This document shows positions 19,546 to 28,169 of a stretch of DNA of 64,000 nucleotides, piece by piece (within the stretch, counting starts at the first letter, position 1; the number at the start of each line of letters is the position of its first letter). The notes beneath the pieces were generated by a model. The model was not told the DNA's origin and made no database searches. It worked only from the letters and a program-made list of their open reading frames with translations. Source of the DNA: Akkermansia muciniphila (GTDB lineage Bacteria; Pseudomonadota; Gammaproteobacteria; Burkholderiales; Burkholderiaceae_C); assembly GCA_943331105.2 (NCBI GenBank), contig CALQKH020000003.1:186001-250000 (forward strand), written 5' to 3'. The translations under genes and the position numbers were made by a program.

Positions 19546-20349
19546 TCAATGAAAGTTGGCGGACAGCTCTTGGCTTACCCACACCTTGGCATCGATGCTG
19601 CCAACGCGGGATAACTGCATCTGGTATTCATACCGGTCCGGTCGGTACAAGCCATGCAGCCATTGGACGGGACGTTCGTCCACGTCATAAATCAAACGCC
19701 GCACCGCCAGCAAGGCCGATCCGACGGACACATCCAGATGCTGGGCCATGCCCACATCGGCCAGACGGGCCGAAATGGTTTGCTCGGCTCGGCCCACCTT
19801 GACGCCCGACTCTTCGAGGAGCACCAAAATGGGTTTTTGCGCCAGTTCACGCTTGCCAAAACCCGAAGAAATTGAATCGGGCACCCAGGTGGTGATGTGT
19901 GACAAGGGACCTTCGGGCGTGCTGCGCACGCGCTCGGCTTTTTGCACCAGAGCCGCGCTGTGCAGCTTGAGCGCAGCGGCCACGTCCACCGGGGCCCGCA
20001 TGCACTCCACGCTGAGCACCTTCACCTTGGTGCGCATACCCATGGTGACCAAGTTCTCCAGCAAACCCGTCAGGCGTGCCTGCTGGCCCGTGGCCATGGT
20101 CGAGGCTTGCATGTGCACCTCTTGCGCACGCGCCGAAACGGGCCGTGTACCGCGCCCGGGCTCGCGCTGAATCAAGCCTTCTTCGGCCAGCTGGGACAAG
20201 GCCCGCCGAACCGTGACACGCGCCACACCAAATTGACCCATCAAAGCCATCTCGCCCGGCAAGCCATGGTCAAAGCGACCTTCGCGCAATTGCTCACGCA
20301 GCACCAGATAGATCTGGTGGTACTTGGGCAAAGGCAGATGGGCATCCAT
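19546..20349 (-). CDS. GntR-family transcriptional regulator (UTRA/HutC type)
   Basis: PKYHQIYLVLREQLREGRFDHGLPGEMALMGQFGVARVTVRRALSQLAEEGLIQREPGRGT wHTH. Start at 20349 (MDAHLPLPKYHQ). Confidence 0.92.
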   Translation of the reverse strand: MDAHLPLPKYHQIYLVLREQLREGRFDHGLPGEMALMGQFGVARVTVRRALSQLAEEGLIQREPGRGTRPVSARAQEVHMQASTMATGQQARLTGLLENLVTMGMRTKVKVLSVECMRAPVDVAAALKLHSAALVQKAERVRSTPEGPLSHITTWVPDSISSGFGKRELAQKPILVLLEESGVKVGRAEQTISARLADVGMAQHLDVSVGSALLAVRRLIYDVDERPVQWLHGLYRPDRYEYQMQLSRVGSIDAKVWVSQELSANFH

Positions 20350-20374
20350 GATCTTGATGATTAAACAGTCCCAT

Positions 20375-20392
20375 TGTCCTGTCAATAGGACA
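20375..20392. promoter_or_regulatory. candidate GntR operator: TGTCCT-gtcaat-AGGACA inverted repeat
   Basis: Perfect 6-6-6 inverted repeat 26 bp upstream of the preferred gntR start; the related direct repeat ATAGAACATT lies at 20407-20416. Confidence 0.5.
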
Positions 20393-20475
20393 TTCAAGTC
20401 TTATGCATAGAACATTTAATCAGTAGTTTCCCTAGGTTCACACGCTTTGGGGCTGCTGCCCTCACGCCCAAAGCT

Positions 20476-22035
20476 TCAGGCATACCGCAAGCGCAAATCC
20501 CTCTTGAGCAGTTTGCCACTCGGGTTTTTGGGCAGCGTGTCGGTGAACACCACGCGCTTGGGGCACTTGAAGCCAGCCATGTGCTCTGCGCAGTGCGCGA
20601 TCACCGCCGCCTCGTCCAACGTTTGCCCGACCTTGACCACCACCACCGCCGTCACGGCCTCGACCCACTTGGGGTCGGGCAAGCCGATCACCGCCACCTC
20701 GCTGACTTGCGGCAGGCGGTAGATCATTTCTTCGACCTCGCGGCTGGCCACGTTTTCGCCACCGGACTTGATCATGTCCTTCTTGCGGTCCACCACGGTG
20801 ATGTAGCCCTCCTCGTCGATGAGCCCCAAATCACCGCTGTGGAACCAATCGCCCTCAAACGAAGCTTTCGTGCGCTCGTCGTCGTGGAAATAGCCCAGCA
20901 TCAGGTGTGGCGAGCGGTGAACGATCTCACCCACTTCGCCCACGGCCACGTCCTCCATGGCGTCGTTCACCACGCGGGTCTCGACGTTGCGCACCGCCTT
21001 GCCGCACGAGCCGGGTTTGCGCAGCTGGTCTTCTGGGCCAAGCATGGTGGCCAATGGCGCAATTTCGGTTTGGCCGTACAGGTTCCACAAACGCACATTC
21101 GGCAGGCGTGCTGCCAGCTCTTTCAGCACCTCCACCGGCATGATGGACGCACCGTAGTAGCCTTTGGCCAGTTGGACAAGCTTGGCCGGGTCCAGTAAAG
21201 GCGAGCGCAGCAACGCGATCCAAACCGTGGGCGGCGCAAAAAAACTGGTGATGCCGAACTTTTCGAGCATCGGCAGCAGGTTGTCGGGCGTGGGCTTGGC
21301 CGTGATCACATTGGTGCTGCCCATGTAAATGGCCGGGCCAAAGAACACATCAAGCTGGGCGCAGTGGTAGAGCGGCAGCGCGTGCAGGGCCACATCGGCC
21401 TCGGCAATTTCGGCATCGATCACGCAGCTGACGTACTGCCACAGCACCGCATCGTGCGTGAGCTGTGCACCTTTGGGCGAGGACTCGGTGCCGCTGGTGT
21501 AGACAATTTGCGCCACGTCGTAGCTGCCCAATTGCACATCGGGCAGCTCTTCTTGGCAGGCGGCCAGCGTGTCAAAACTGTGCATGCCCGCCACCGGCTG
21601 GCTCGGGTCTTCGGAGGGCAGCCAGATGAACTGCTCGACTTTCGTATCCAGCTTGCTGGCGGCCTGCGCCAGCTCGGCCAGGCCGCTGTCGGTGGCCAAG
21701 GTTTTGGCACCCGCGTGCCGCAAGATGTAGGCGACTTCTTCAGACTTGAGCATGAAGTTGATCGGCACCATGACCGCGCCTCGGCGGGCCAGCGCAAATC
21801 GCAAAGCGGCAAAACCGTGCGAGTTGCGGGCCAGCACCGCCACTTTCTCACCCTCGGCCACGCCCATGCGGGCCAGGCCTGCTGCCAGGCGCGTCACCAG
21901 CGCATCGAATTCGGCATAGGTCCAGGTCGTTGCACCGCACACGATACCGGTTTTAGCAGGCAAACGGACCGCGGTGCGGCGCAAAGCATCGGCAATGGTC
22001 TGGCGGCGAACGGCGGGGTGAAGGGTGGCGGACAT
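20476..22035 (-). CDS. AMP-dependent acyl-CoA synthetase/ligase
   Basis: IVYTSGTESSPKGAQLTHD and NLYGQTEIAPLATML; C-terminal PKNPSGKLLKRDL. Confidence 0.92.
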   Translation of the reverse strand: MSATLHPAVRRQTIADALRRTAVRLPAKTGIVCGATTWTYAEFDALVTRLAAGLARMGVAEGEKVAVLARNSHGFAALRFALARRGAVMVPINFMLKSEEVAYILRHAGAKTLATDSGLAELAQAASKLDTKVEQFIWLPSEDPSQPVAGMHSFDTLAACQEELPDVQLGSYDVAQIVYTSGTESSPKGAQLTHDAVLWQYVSCVIDAEIAEADVALHALPLYHCAQLDVFFGPAIYMGSTNVITAKPTPDNLLPMLEKFGITSFFAPPTVWIALLRSPLLDPAKLVQLAKGYYGASIMPVEVLKELAARLPNVRLWNLYGQTEIAPLATMLGPEDQLRKPGSCGKAVRNVETRVVNDAMEDVAVGEVGEIVHRSPHLMLGYFHDDERTKASFEGDWFHSGDLGLIDEEGYITVVDRKKDMIKSGGENVASREVEEMIYRLPQVSEVAVIGLPDPKWVEAVTAVVVVKVGQTLDEAAVIAHCAEHMAGFKCPKRVVFTDTLPKNPSGKLLKRDLRLRYA

Positions 22036-22056
22036 GCTGAGGACTCCTGGATCGAT

Positions 22057-22680
22057 ATGATCAGCAGATTGAACATCAGACCCGCGAGATTTCCATTGGC
22101 ACTTCCCCCACCCTCTCCCCGCAAACTGTCACACACGCGCACCGTGGTGTACCAAGGCTATGACCGCGAAGACGGCCTGTGGGACATCGAAGCGCAGCTG
22201 ACCGACGTCAAGACCTTCGGCTTCCAGGTGCCCAACGAACGGCTTTTCCCAGGGGATGAGCCGATCCATAACCTCAAAATCCGCGTCACACTCGACAACA
22301 AGATGGTCATCCAGGACATCGCGACCTCCATGGACAACATTCCCCATCCCGAATGCGTCGGCGCGCCACACGGCATGCACAAGCTCATCGGCTGCACCAT
22401 GGGCCCGGGCTGGCGCAAGGTCATCAACCAGCATGTGGGCGGCACCGAGGGCTGCACCCACCTGCGAGAAATGTTGTTCAATATGGCCACCGCCGCTTAC
22501 CAGACCCTGCCTTCAGGCCAATGGCAGCGCCGCGAACTGGCAGGCCAGCCCCACCCCGAAATGACCCAAGCGCCGTATTTCCTGGGTCAATGCCACAGCT
22601 GGGCCTATGACAGCCCTACGGTACAAAGGGCGTATCCGATGTTTTTCAAGCCGAAGGCGATGGAGGGCACCGGAAACTGA
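22057..22680 (+). CDS. DUF2889 domain-containing protein
   Basis: LSHTRTVVYQGYDREDGLWDIEAQLTDVK...GCTHLREML. The N-terminal part of the 21364 ORF is shadow of the acyl-CoA ligase gene. Confidence 0.85.
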   Translation: MISRLNIRPARFPLALPPPSPRKLSHTRTVVYQGYDREDGLWDIEAQLTDVKTFGFQVPNERLFPGDEPIHNLKIRVTLDNKMVIQDIATSMDNIPHPECVGAPHGMHKLIGCTMGPGWRKVINQHVGGTEGCTHLREMLFNMATAAYQTLPSGQWQRRELAGQPHPEMTQAPYFLGQCHSWAYDSPTVQRAYPMFFKPKAMEGTGN

Positions 22681-22842
22681 GCAGGAGCACGCCTGCGATA
22701 ATCTGCCACCTTCAAAGCGCATCTGCGCTTTTCTTTTACACAGCCTCTGGATCTACACCATGAACCGCTGCACTTTGGCCCTATTTGGGCGTGCTTTGCT
22801 TCGCCTTGACTTCATTCCCTCCGTTAACGCCATGGAGGCCGC

Positions 22843-24180
22843 ATGAGCAAGAAGGTCTTCATCAAAACCTTTGGCTGCCAGATGAACGAGTACGACTCGG
22901 ACAAGATGGCCGATGTGCTGGGCGCAGCACAGGGTTATGAGCCCACACAAGATGTGGATGAGGCCGATTTGATCTTGTTCAACACTTGCTCGGTGCGCGA
23001 GAAGGCGCAAGAAAAAGTGTTCAGCGATCTGGGCCGGGTGCAGCACCTCAAAGCCAAGGGCGTGCTGATTGGTGTGGGCGGTTGCGTGGCCAGCCAGGAG
23101 GGTGCCGAGATCATCAAGCGTGCGCCTTATGTGGACGTGGTGTTTGGCCCGCAGACCCTGCATCGCCTGCCCGAATTGCTGAACGAACGTGAGCGCAAGC
23201 AGCGCCCGCAAGTGGACATCAGCTTCCCCGAGATTGAAAAGTTCGACCACCTGCCGCCCGCCAAGGTGGAAGGCGCCACCGCCTTTGTGTCGATCATGGA
23301 AGGTTGCAGCAAATACTGCAGCTACTGCGTGGTGCCTTACACCCGGGGCGAAGAGGTCTCTCGCCCGTTTGACGATGTGCTGGTCGAAGTGGCCGGGCTG
23401 GCCGCACAGGGCGTGAAAGAGATCACGCTGCTGGGCCAGAACGTGAACGCGTACCGAGGCAAGATGGGCAACACGGCAGACATCGCCGACTTTGCACTGC
23501 TGCTGGAGTACGTGGCCGACATGCCGGGCATCGAGCGCATCCGCTACGTGACCAGCCACCCCAACGAGTTCACACAGCGGTTGATTGACGCGTACGAGAA
23601 GATCCCCAAACTGGTGAGCCATCTGCACCTGCCGGTGCAACACGGCTCGGACCGCATCTTGATGGCCATGAAACGCGGCTACACCGCCATGGAATACAAG
23701 AGCACGATCCGCAAGCTGCGGGCGATCCGCCCCGACATGTCGCTCAGCAGCGATTTCATCGTAGGCTTCCCTGGAGAGACCGAGGACGACTTCAACAAGA
23801 TGATGAAGCTGATCACCGATGTGGGTTTTGACACGAGTTTCAGCTTCATCTTCAGCCCCCGGCCCGGCACGCCTGCGGCCAACCTGCACGACGACACGCC
23901 ACACGCCGAAAAGCTGCGCCGCCTGCACCACCTGCAAGCGACCATCGAAGAAAACGTGCAGCGCATTGGGGACAGCCGTGTGGGCACGGTGCAGCGCATT
24001 TTGGTGGAACGCCCTTCACGCAAGGACGCCGCCGAATTGGCCGGCCGCACCGAGTGCAACCGGGTGGTCAACTTTCCCGGCGGCCCGAACATGGACCGCC
24101 TGATCGGTCAGATGGCCGATGTGCGCATCACGCAAGGCCTGTCGCACTCCCTGCGGGGCGAGTTGGTGATCAAGGACTGA
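22843..24180 (+). CDS. miaB: tRNA-2-methylthio-N6-dimethylallyladenosine synthase
   Basis: [21 protein letters not shown], radical-SAM [28 protein letters not shown] domain. Confidence 0.97.
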   Translation: MSKKVFIKTFGCQMNEYDSDKMADVLGAAQGYEPTQDVDEADLILFNTCSVREKAQEKVFSDLGRVQHLKAKGVLIGVGGCVASQEGAEIIKRAPYVDVVFGPQTLHRLPELLNERERKQRPQVDISFPEIEKFDHLPPAKVEGATAFVSIMEGCSKYCSYCVVPYTRGEEVSRPFDDVLVEVAGLAAQGVKEITLLGQNVNAYRGKMGNTADIADFALLLEYVADMPGIERIRYVTSHPNEFTQRLIDAYEKIPKLVSHLHLPVQHGSDRILMAMKRGYTAMEYKSTIRKLRAIRPDMSLSSDFIVGFPGETEDDFNKMMKLITDVGFDTSFSFIFSPRPGTPAANLHDDTPHAEKLRRLHHLQATIEENVQRIGDSRVGTVQRILVERPSRKDAAELAGRTECNRVVNFPGGPNMDRLIGQMADVRITQGLSHSLRGELVIKD

Positions 24181-24194
24181 TCAGCTGGGGGGTT

Positions 24195-24587
24195 TCAGGA
24201 TTCGCGCCCGACTTCGCGGATGTAGCGGCGGTAGTCGCCATGCGGTATGGGTGTGCAGCCCTCCATCGGGCGGTTGTACACATAGGTCTGCACCGGCTGG
24301 CCTTGCAGCGGACCACTGACCACCGACACCAGCTCTCGCCAGTAGTGTGATTCGGCGCGGTCACCGGGCACCACGCCTTCCACCCCATCCAGACGAGCCA
24401 GGTGTGCGTCATTGACTTCATAGACTTCGCCCGTGACGTGGCCTTCTCCTGGCAGCAAGCCGGGGTAACGCCCAAGGTCGAACAAGCGGCCAGGCACTTG
24501 GGCAGGGCCGATGAAGCGGGCACCATGCATTTCGGCTTCCAAGCGCAAACCAGGCATCAGGGTGCCGTAAATAAAGAGGTAAGTCAT
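24195..24587 (-). CDS. gamma-glutamylcyclotransferase family protein
   Basis: MTYLFIYGTLMPGLRLEAEM, GGCT fold start; VYEVNDAHLARLDGVEG. Confidence 0.85.
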   Translation of the reverse strand: MTYLFIYGTLMPGLRLEAEMHGARFIGPAQVPGRLFDLGRYPGLLPGEGHVTGEVYEVNDAHLARLDGVEGVVPGDRAESHYWRELVSVVSGPLQGQPVQTYVYNRPMEGCTPIPHGDYRRYIREVGRES

Positions 24588-24607
24588 CTGTAGATGGCCT
24601 GAGGTGA

Positions 24608-25993
24608 TCAACGCGGCATGCCGGGGAAGCCCCCGCCGCCGCCCATCATGCCTTTCATGGCACCCATGCGTTTCATCATCTTCATCATGCCGCCGCCGGA
24701 CATTTTTTTCATCATGTCCTGCATCTGCTCAAACTCCTTGAGCATGCGGTTGACGTCTTGCACCTGAACGCCCGCGCCCGCTGCAATCCGGCGCTTGCGG
24801 GTGGCTTTGATCAACTCAGGTTTTTTCCTCTCTTGCGGCGTCATGCTGTGGATGATGCCTTGCTTGCGACCAATGTCTTTTTCGACCTTGTCCATGTCCA
24901 TGGATCCGGCCTTGGCCGTCAGCTGGCTGGGCAATTTGTCCATCAAGCTGGACAACCCGCCCATTTGTTTCATCTGTTGGATCTGCGCCAAAAAGTCGTT
25001 CAGATCAAAACTGCCACCGCTTTTGACCTTGGACGCCAGCTTTTGTGCGGCTTCCATGTCCACACCAGCCGTGACTTGTTCGACCAAGGCCACGATGTCG
25101 CCCATGCCCAGCACCCGGCCCGCGTGGCGCTCGGCGTCGAAGACTTCGAGGCCGTCAATCTTTTCGCTGGTACCGGCAAACTTGATGGGCACACCCGTGA
25201 TCTGGCGCACCGACAGAGCAGCTCCACCGCGTGAGTCGCCGTCCAGCTTGGTCAGCACAATGCCGGTGAGCGGCAAGGCGTCGCTGAACGCCTTGGCAGT
25301 GTTGGCCGCGTCCTGACCTTGCATGGCATCCACCACAAACAGGGTTTCAACAGGCTTTAATTCAGCGTGCAGCGCCTTGATCTCCGCCATCAAGGCTTCG
25401 TCAATCGCCAGGCGACCGGCGGTGTCGACCAGCAACACGTCAAAAAAATGCTTGCGGGCGTAGTCAATGGCGGCGCGCGCGATATCGATTGGCTTTTGGT
25501 CAGGCGAGCTGGGGAACCACTCGGCCCCTGCTTGGGCAGTTACAGTCTTGAGCTGCTCAATCGCGGCGGGACGGTAAACGTCCCCCGAGACCGTCAACAC
25601 TTTCTTTTTACGCTTTTCGATCAGGTGCTTGGCCAGCTTGGCGGTGGTGGTGGTTTTACCGGCACCTTGCAGACCGGCCATCAGAATCACGGCGGGCGGC
25701 TGTGCGGCCAGGTTGATGTCCGACACGCCCTCGCCCATGGTGGCCGCCAACTCGCGGTTGACCACCCCCACCAAGGCCTGACCGGGCTTGAGTGAGCCCA
25801 TGACCTCTTGGCCCAGGGCTTTTTCCTTCACACGGGCAATGAAGTCACGCACCACCGGCAAGGCCACATCGGCCTCCAGCAGAGCCATGCGCACCTCGCG
25901 CAGCATGTCCGCCACGTTCGATTCGGTGATGCGGGCCTGTCCGCTGAGGGTCTTGACGAGGCGTGAAAGTTTGTCGGTCAGGGCGGAGGCCAT
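24608..25993 (-). CDS. ffh: signal recognition particle protein Ffh
   Basis: GLQGAGKTTTTAKLAKHL, DTAGRLAIDE, Met-rich C-terminal M domain. Confidence 0.97.
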   Translation of the reverse strand: MASALTDKLSRLVKTLSGQARITESNVADMLREVRMALLEADVALPVVRDFIARVKEKALGQEVMGSLKPGQALVGVVNRELAATMGEGVSDINLAAQPPAVILMAGLQGAGKTTTTAKLAKHLIEKRKKKVLTVSGDVYRPAAIEQLKTVTAQAGAEWFPSSPDQKPIDIARAAIDYARKHFFDVLLVDTAGRLAIDEALMAEIKALHAELKPVETLFVVDAMQGQDAANTAKAFSDALPLTGIVLTKLDGDSRGGAALSVRQITGVPIKFAGTSEKIDGLEVFDAERHAGRVLGMGDIVALVEQVTAGVDMEAAQKLASKVKSGGSFDLNDFLAQIQQMKQMGGLSSLMDKLPSQLTAKAGSMDMDKVEKDIGRKQGIIHSMTPQERKKPELIKATRKRRIAAGAGVQVQDVNRMLKEFEQMQDMMKKMSGGGMMKMMKRMGAMKGMMGGGGGFPGMPR

Positions 25994-26070
25994 GGGGGAA
26001 TCCAGAAAAAACCGGTTCAGCGTGATGGCGAAGCCCCAGTGACTGCGCCCGAAAGGCTAAACTCGGCTCC

Positions 26071-26874
26071 ATGATTTTAGCGAGTGCGCCTTTCTGGACG
26101 CTGCCCTTCTCGGCATTGGCAGCATTGACCTATGCTTTGCCCGCCCTGGTGCCCAGTCGCCTGAGCGATGTGCATGCCCGCCGCCTACTCTGGCTGGCTT
26201 GGGCAATGCATGCCGTCAGTTTGCTGGCCCTCCTGATGGGCCCCGTGCGCTTCGGTTTTGCGCCAGCTTTGTCGGTCACCGCTTGGTTGGTGGTCACGGC
26301 TTACATGATCGAGACCCAGTTTTTCCCCAAATTCAAAGCCCGTTGGGCAATGGGTTGTTTGGGTTCTGTCACCGTGGCGCTGGCTTGGTTCTTTCCGGGC
26401 ACGCTGCTGACCAGCCAAGCCTCGGCTTGGCTGCCTTTGCACTTTGCTCTGGGTTTGTCGGCCTACGGCATGTTTGCGGCTGCTGTGGTGCATGCCTGGA
26501 TGATGACCCGCACCGAGCAAGACATTCGCCAAGCGCACGAAGGGTCCAGCGGCTTGCCTTTGTTGACGCTGGAGCGCCTGACTTTCCGTTTTGTGACTGC
26601 TGGCTTTTTGCTGCTGACGGCAACCTTGGTCGCCGGCGCCCTGTTTGGTGAAGCCCTCTATGGCCAAGGTCATACCGAATGGCGTTGGGATCACAAACGG
26701 GTGTTCGCTTTGTTGTCATGGCTGACTTTCGCCACTTTGTTGGTGGGCCGTAGCCAATGGGGATGGCGTGGTCGACGCGCCGTGCGGGTGCTCTACATCG
26801 GCGCAGGTTTGTTGTTGCTTTCTTACGCAGGTTCGCGGTTTGTCTTGGAAGTCTTGATTGGGCGCGCTGTATGA
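26071..26874 (+). CDS. cytochrome c assembly/CcsA-like inner membrane protein (YpjD-like)
   Basis: Multi-helix protein with LPLHFALGLSAYGMFAAA and WRWDHKRVFALLSWLTF; next to ffh. Confidence 0.8.
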   Translation: MILASAPFWTLPFSALAALTYALPALVPSRLSDVHARRLLWLAWAMHAVSLLALLMGPVRFGFAPALSVTAWLVVTAYMIETQFFPKFKARWAMGCLGSVTVALAWFFPGTLLTSQASAWLPLHFALGLSAYGMFAAAVVHAWMMTRTEQDIRQAHEGSSGLPLLTLERLTFRFVTAGFLLLTATLVAGALFGEALYGQGHTEWRWDHKRVFALLSWLTFATLLVGRSQWGWRGRRAVRVLYIGAGLLLLSYAGSRFVLEVLIGRAV

Positions 26875-27107
26875 AATACCTGATTTGGCTGCTGGTCATA
26901 TTGGCCGCGATTTGGGCTTTCAAGCGCAGCCGAAGAGCCGTCAACCCACCCGCCGAAAAGGCGACGCCCCCCGCTGGCCCCGCCAACATGGTGGGCTGCG
27001 CCCATTGCGGGCTTCATTTACCGCAAGAAGAAGCTGTCACCGGGGAAAAAGGCCTGTACTGCAGCACCGAGCACCGGGCAGCTGCTCTGGACCGTAACCC
27101 TGCTTGA
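26871..27107 (+). CDS. small membrane-anchored zinc-ribbon-like protein (PP0621 family-like)
   Basis: MKYLIWLLVILAAIWAFKRSRR... MVGCAHCGLHLPQEEAV...GLYCSTEHR; 4-bp overlap with the upstream gene. Confidence 0.75.
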   Translation: MKYLIWLLVILAAIWAFKRSRRAVNPPAEKATPPAGPANMVGCAHCGLHLPQEEAVTGEKGLYCSTEHRAAALDRNPA

Positions 27108-27184
27108 ACCCTGTTGGTCTGCTCCTCCGTCCATGCTGCAGAATTTTTTGTCAGCGGCGTTGACCATCCTTGAACGGAGACACC

Positions 27185-27766
27185 ATGTCTTTTCCGTCCG
27201 ATGAACCCACCGCGCTCTGGCAGGATGGTTGGTATGCGCCGGCGCAGCGGATGGACTCCCCCAACTTTGGCGACAGACCCAAAGGAGCATGCATTGATTT
27301 GGTGGTGATCCACTCGATCAGTCTGCCGCCCGGCCAATATGGTGGTCAAGAGGTACAAGACCTGTTCACCAACCAACTGGACTGGGACGCTCACCCTTAT
27401 TTCTCGCAAATGAGGGGCTTGCAGGTGTCCGCTCATTTCTTCATTCGAAGAGATGGCGCCTTGATCCAGTTTGTCAGCGCCAACGACCGGGCTTGGCATG
27501 CCGGACAGTCCGAGTACCGTGGACGGTCCCAATGCAACGACGACTCCATCGGCATTGAACTGGAGGGCCTGGAAGGCGATATCTTCACAGAAGCACAATA
27601 TCTGCAACTGGCACGCCTTTGCCAAGACTTGCGAGGCCCTTACCCCATTGCCCATGTGGCAGGGCATGAACACGTGGCTCCTGAACGCAAGCAAGACCCC
27701 GGGCCCGGTTTTGCTTGGGAACGCTTTAAACAGCTATTGAAATTCCCGGATTCGTACTTTCCCTAG
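27185..27766 (+). CDS. ampD: 1,6-anhydro-N-acetylmuramyl-L-alanine amidase AmpD
   Basis: DLVVIHSISLPPGQYGG...VSAHFFIRRDG...NDDSIGIELEG...GHEHVAPERKQDPGPGF. Start set at 27185. Confidence 0.93.
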   Translation: MSFPSDEPTALWQDGWYAPAQRMDSPNFGDRPKGACIDLVVIHSISLPPGQYGGQEVQDLFTNQLDWDAHPYFSQMRGLQVSAHFFIRRDGALIQFVSANDRAWHAGQSEYRGRSQCNDDSIGIELEGLEGDIFTEAQYLQLARLCQDLRGPYPIAHVAGHEHVAPERKQDPGPGFAWERFKQLLKFPDSYFP

Positions 27767-27780
27767 GAATTTAAAGCCAC

Positions 27781-27809
27781 AGTTGGAAAAAAATATTTTT
27801 CAACTTTTT
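27781..27809 (+). terminator. probable intrinsic terminator downstream of ampD
   Basis: AGTTGGAAAAA-aata-TTTTTCAACT stem with one bulge, followed by TTTT; AT-rich. Confidence 0.45.
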
Positions 27810-28035
27810 ACATTTGTGGGGCGGCTCCATGACTTTCAATGGTCAACTTCAAAAGTCAAAACCCTTCTCTTAAAAGCGATTGAAGGACAAAGCTTGTCCA
27901 AGGCCACACCGTTATTGGCTTTGCGTCCAAAAATGCTGTTTTCAAAGCGTTTGCAGTGACTTTTTTCAGCTTATAAAAAAACTCTCAACGACCTGTTTTC
28001 CAGCCATGGCTCGCCAGCGCTCAAAAAGCATCGGT

Positions 28036-28051
28036 ACACTACCTGTAGTGG
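28036..28051. promoter_or_regulatory. NrdR-like box 1 (ACACTACCTGTAGTGG)
   Basis: 12/16 match to an ACACTATATATAGTGT-type NrdR consensus (from memory); 32 bp from box 2. Confidence 0.65.
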
Positions 28052-28052
28052 C

Positions 28053-28081
28053 TTGCAAGGGTCGCAGACACCAGATATAGT
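28053..28081 (+). promoter_or_regulatory. sigma70-type promoter upstream of nrdA
   Basis: TTGCAA (28053-28058), 17-bp spacer, TATAGT (28076-28081); the -10 lies inside NrdR-like box 2. Confidence 0.6.
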
Positions 28082-28083
28082 GT
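28068..28083. promoter_or_regulatory. NrdR-like box 2 (ACACCAGATATAGTGT)
   Basis: 14/16 match to the same consensus, upstream of nrdA. Confidence 0.75.
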
Positions 28084-28169
28084 CTGAAACAAATTTTGAC
28101 AATTGAAGTTACAACCAGGCTCAAGCACTTGTTAACGCCCTAAAACAGACCACAAATTAGAAAAAAACC

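Noticed and set aside
21364-22056. N-terminal extension of the DUF2889 ORF
   Set aside because: Lies antisense to the acyl-CoA ligase gene; a start at 22057 gives a family-typical protein.
22753-23937. 394-aa minus-strand ORF opposite miaB
   Set aside because: miaB is unambiguous; the antisense frame has no domain signature.
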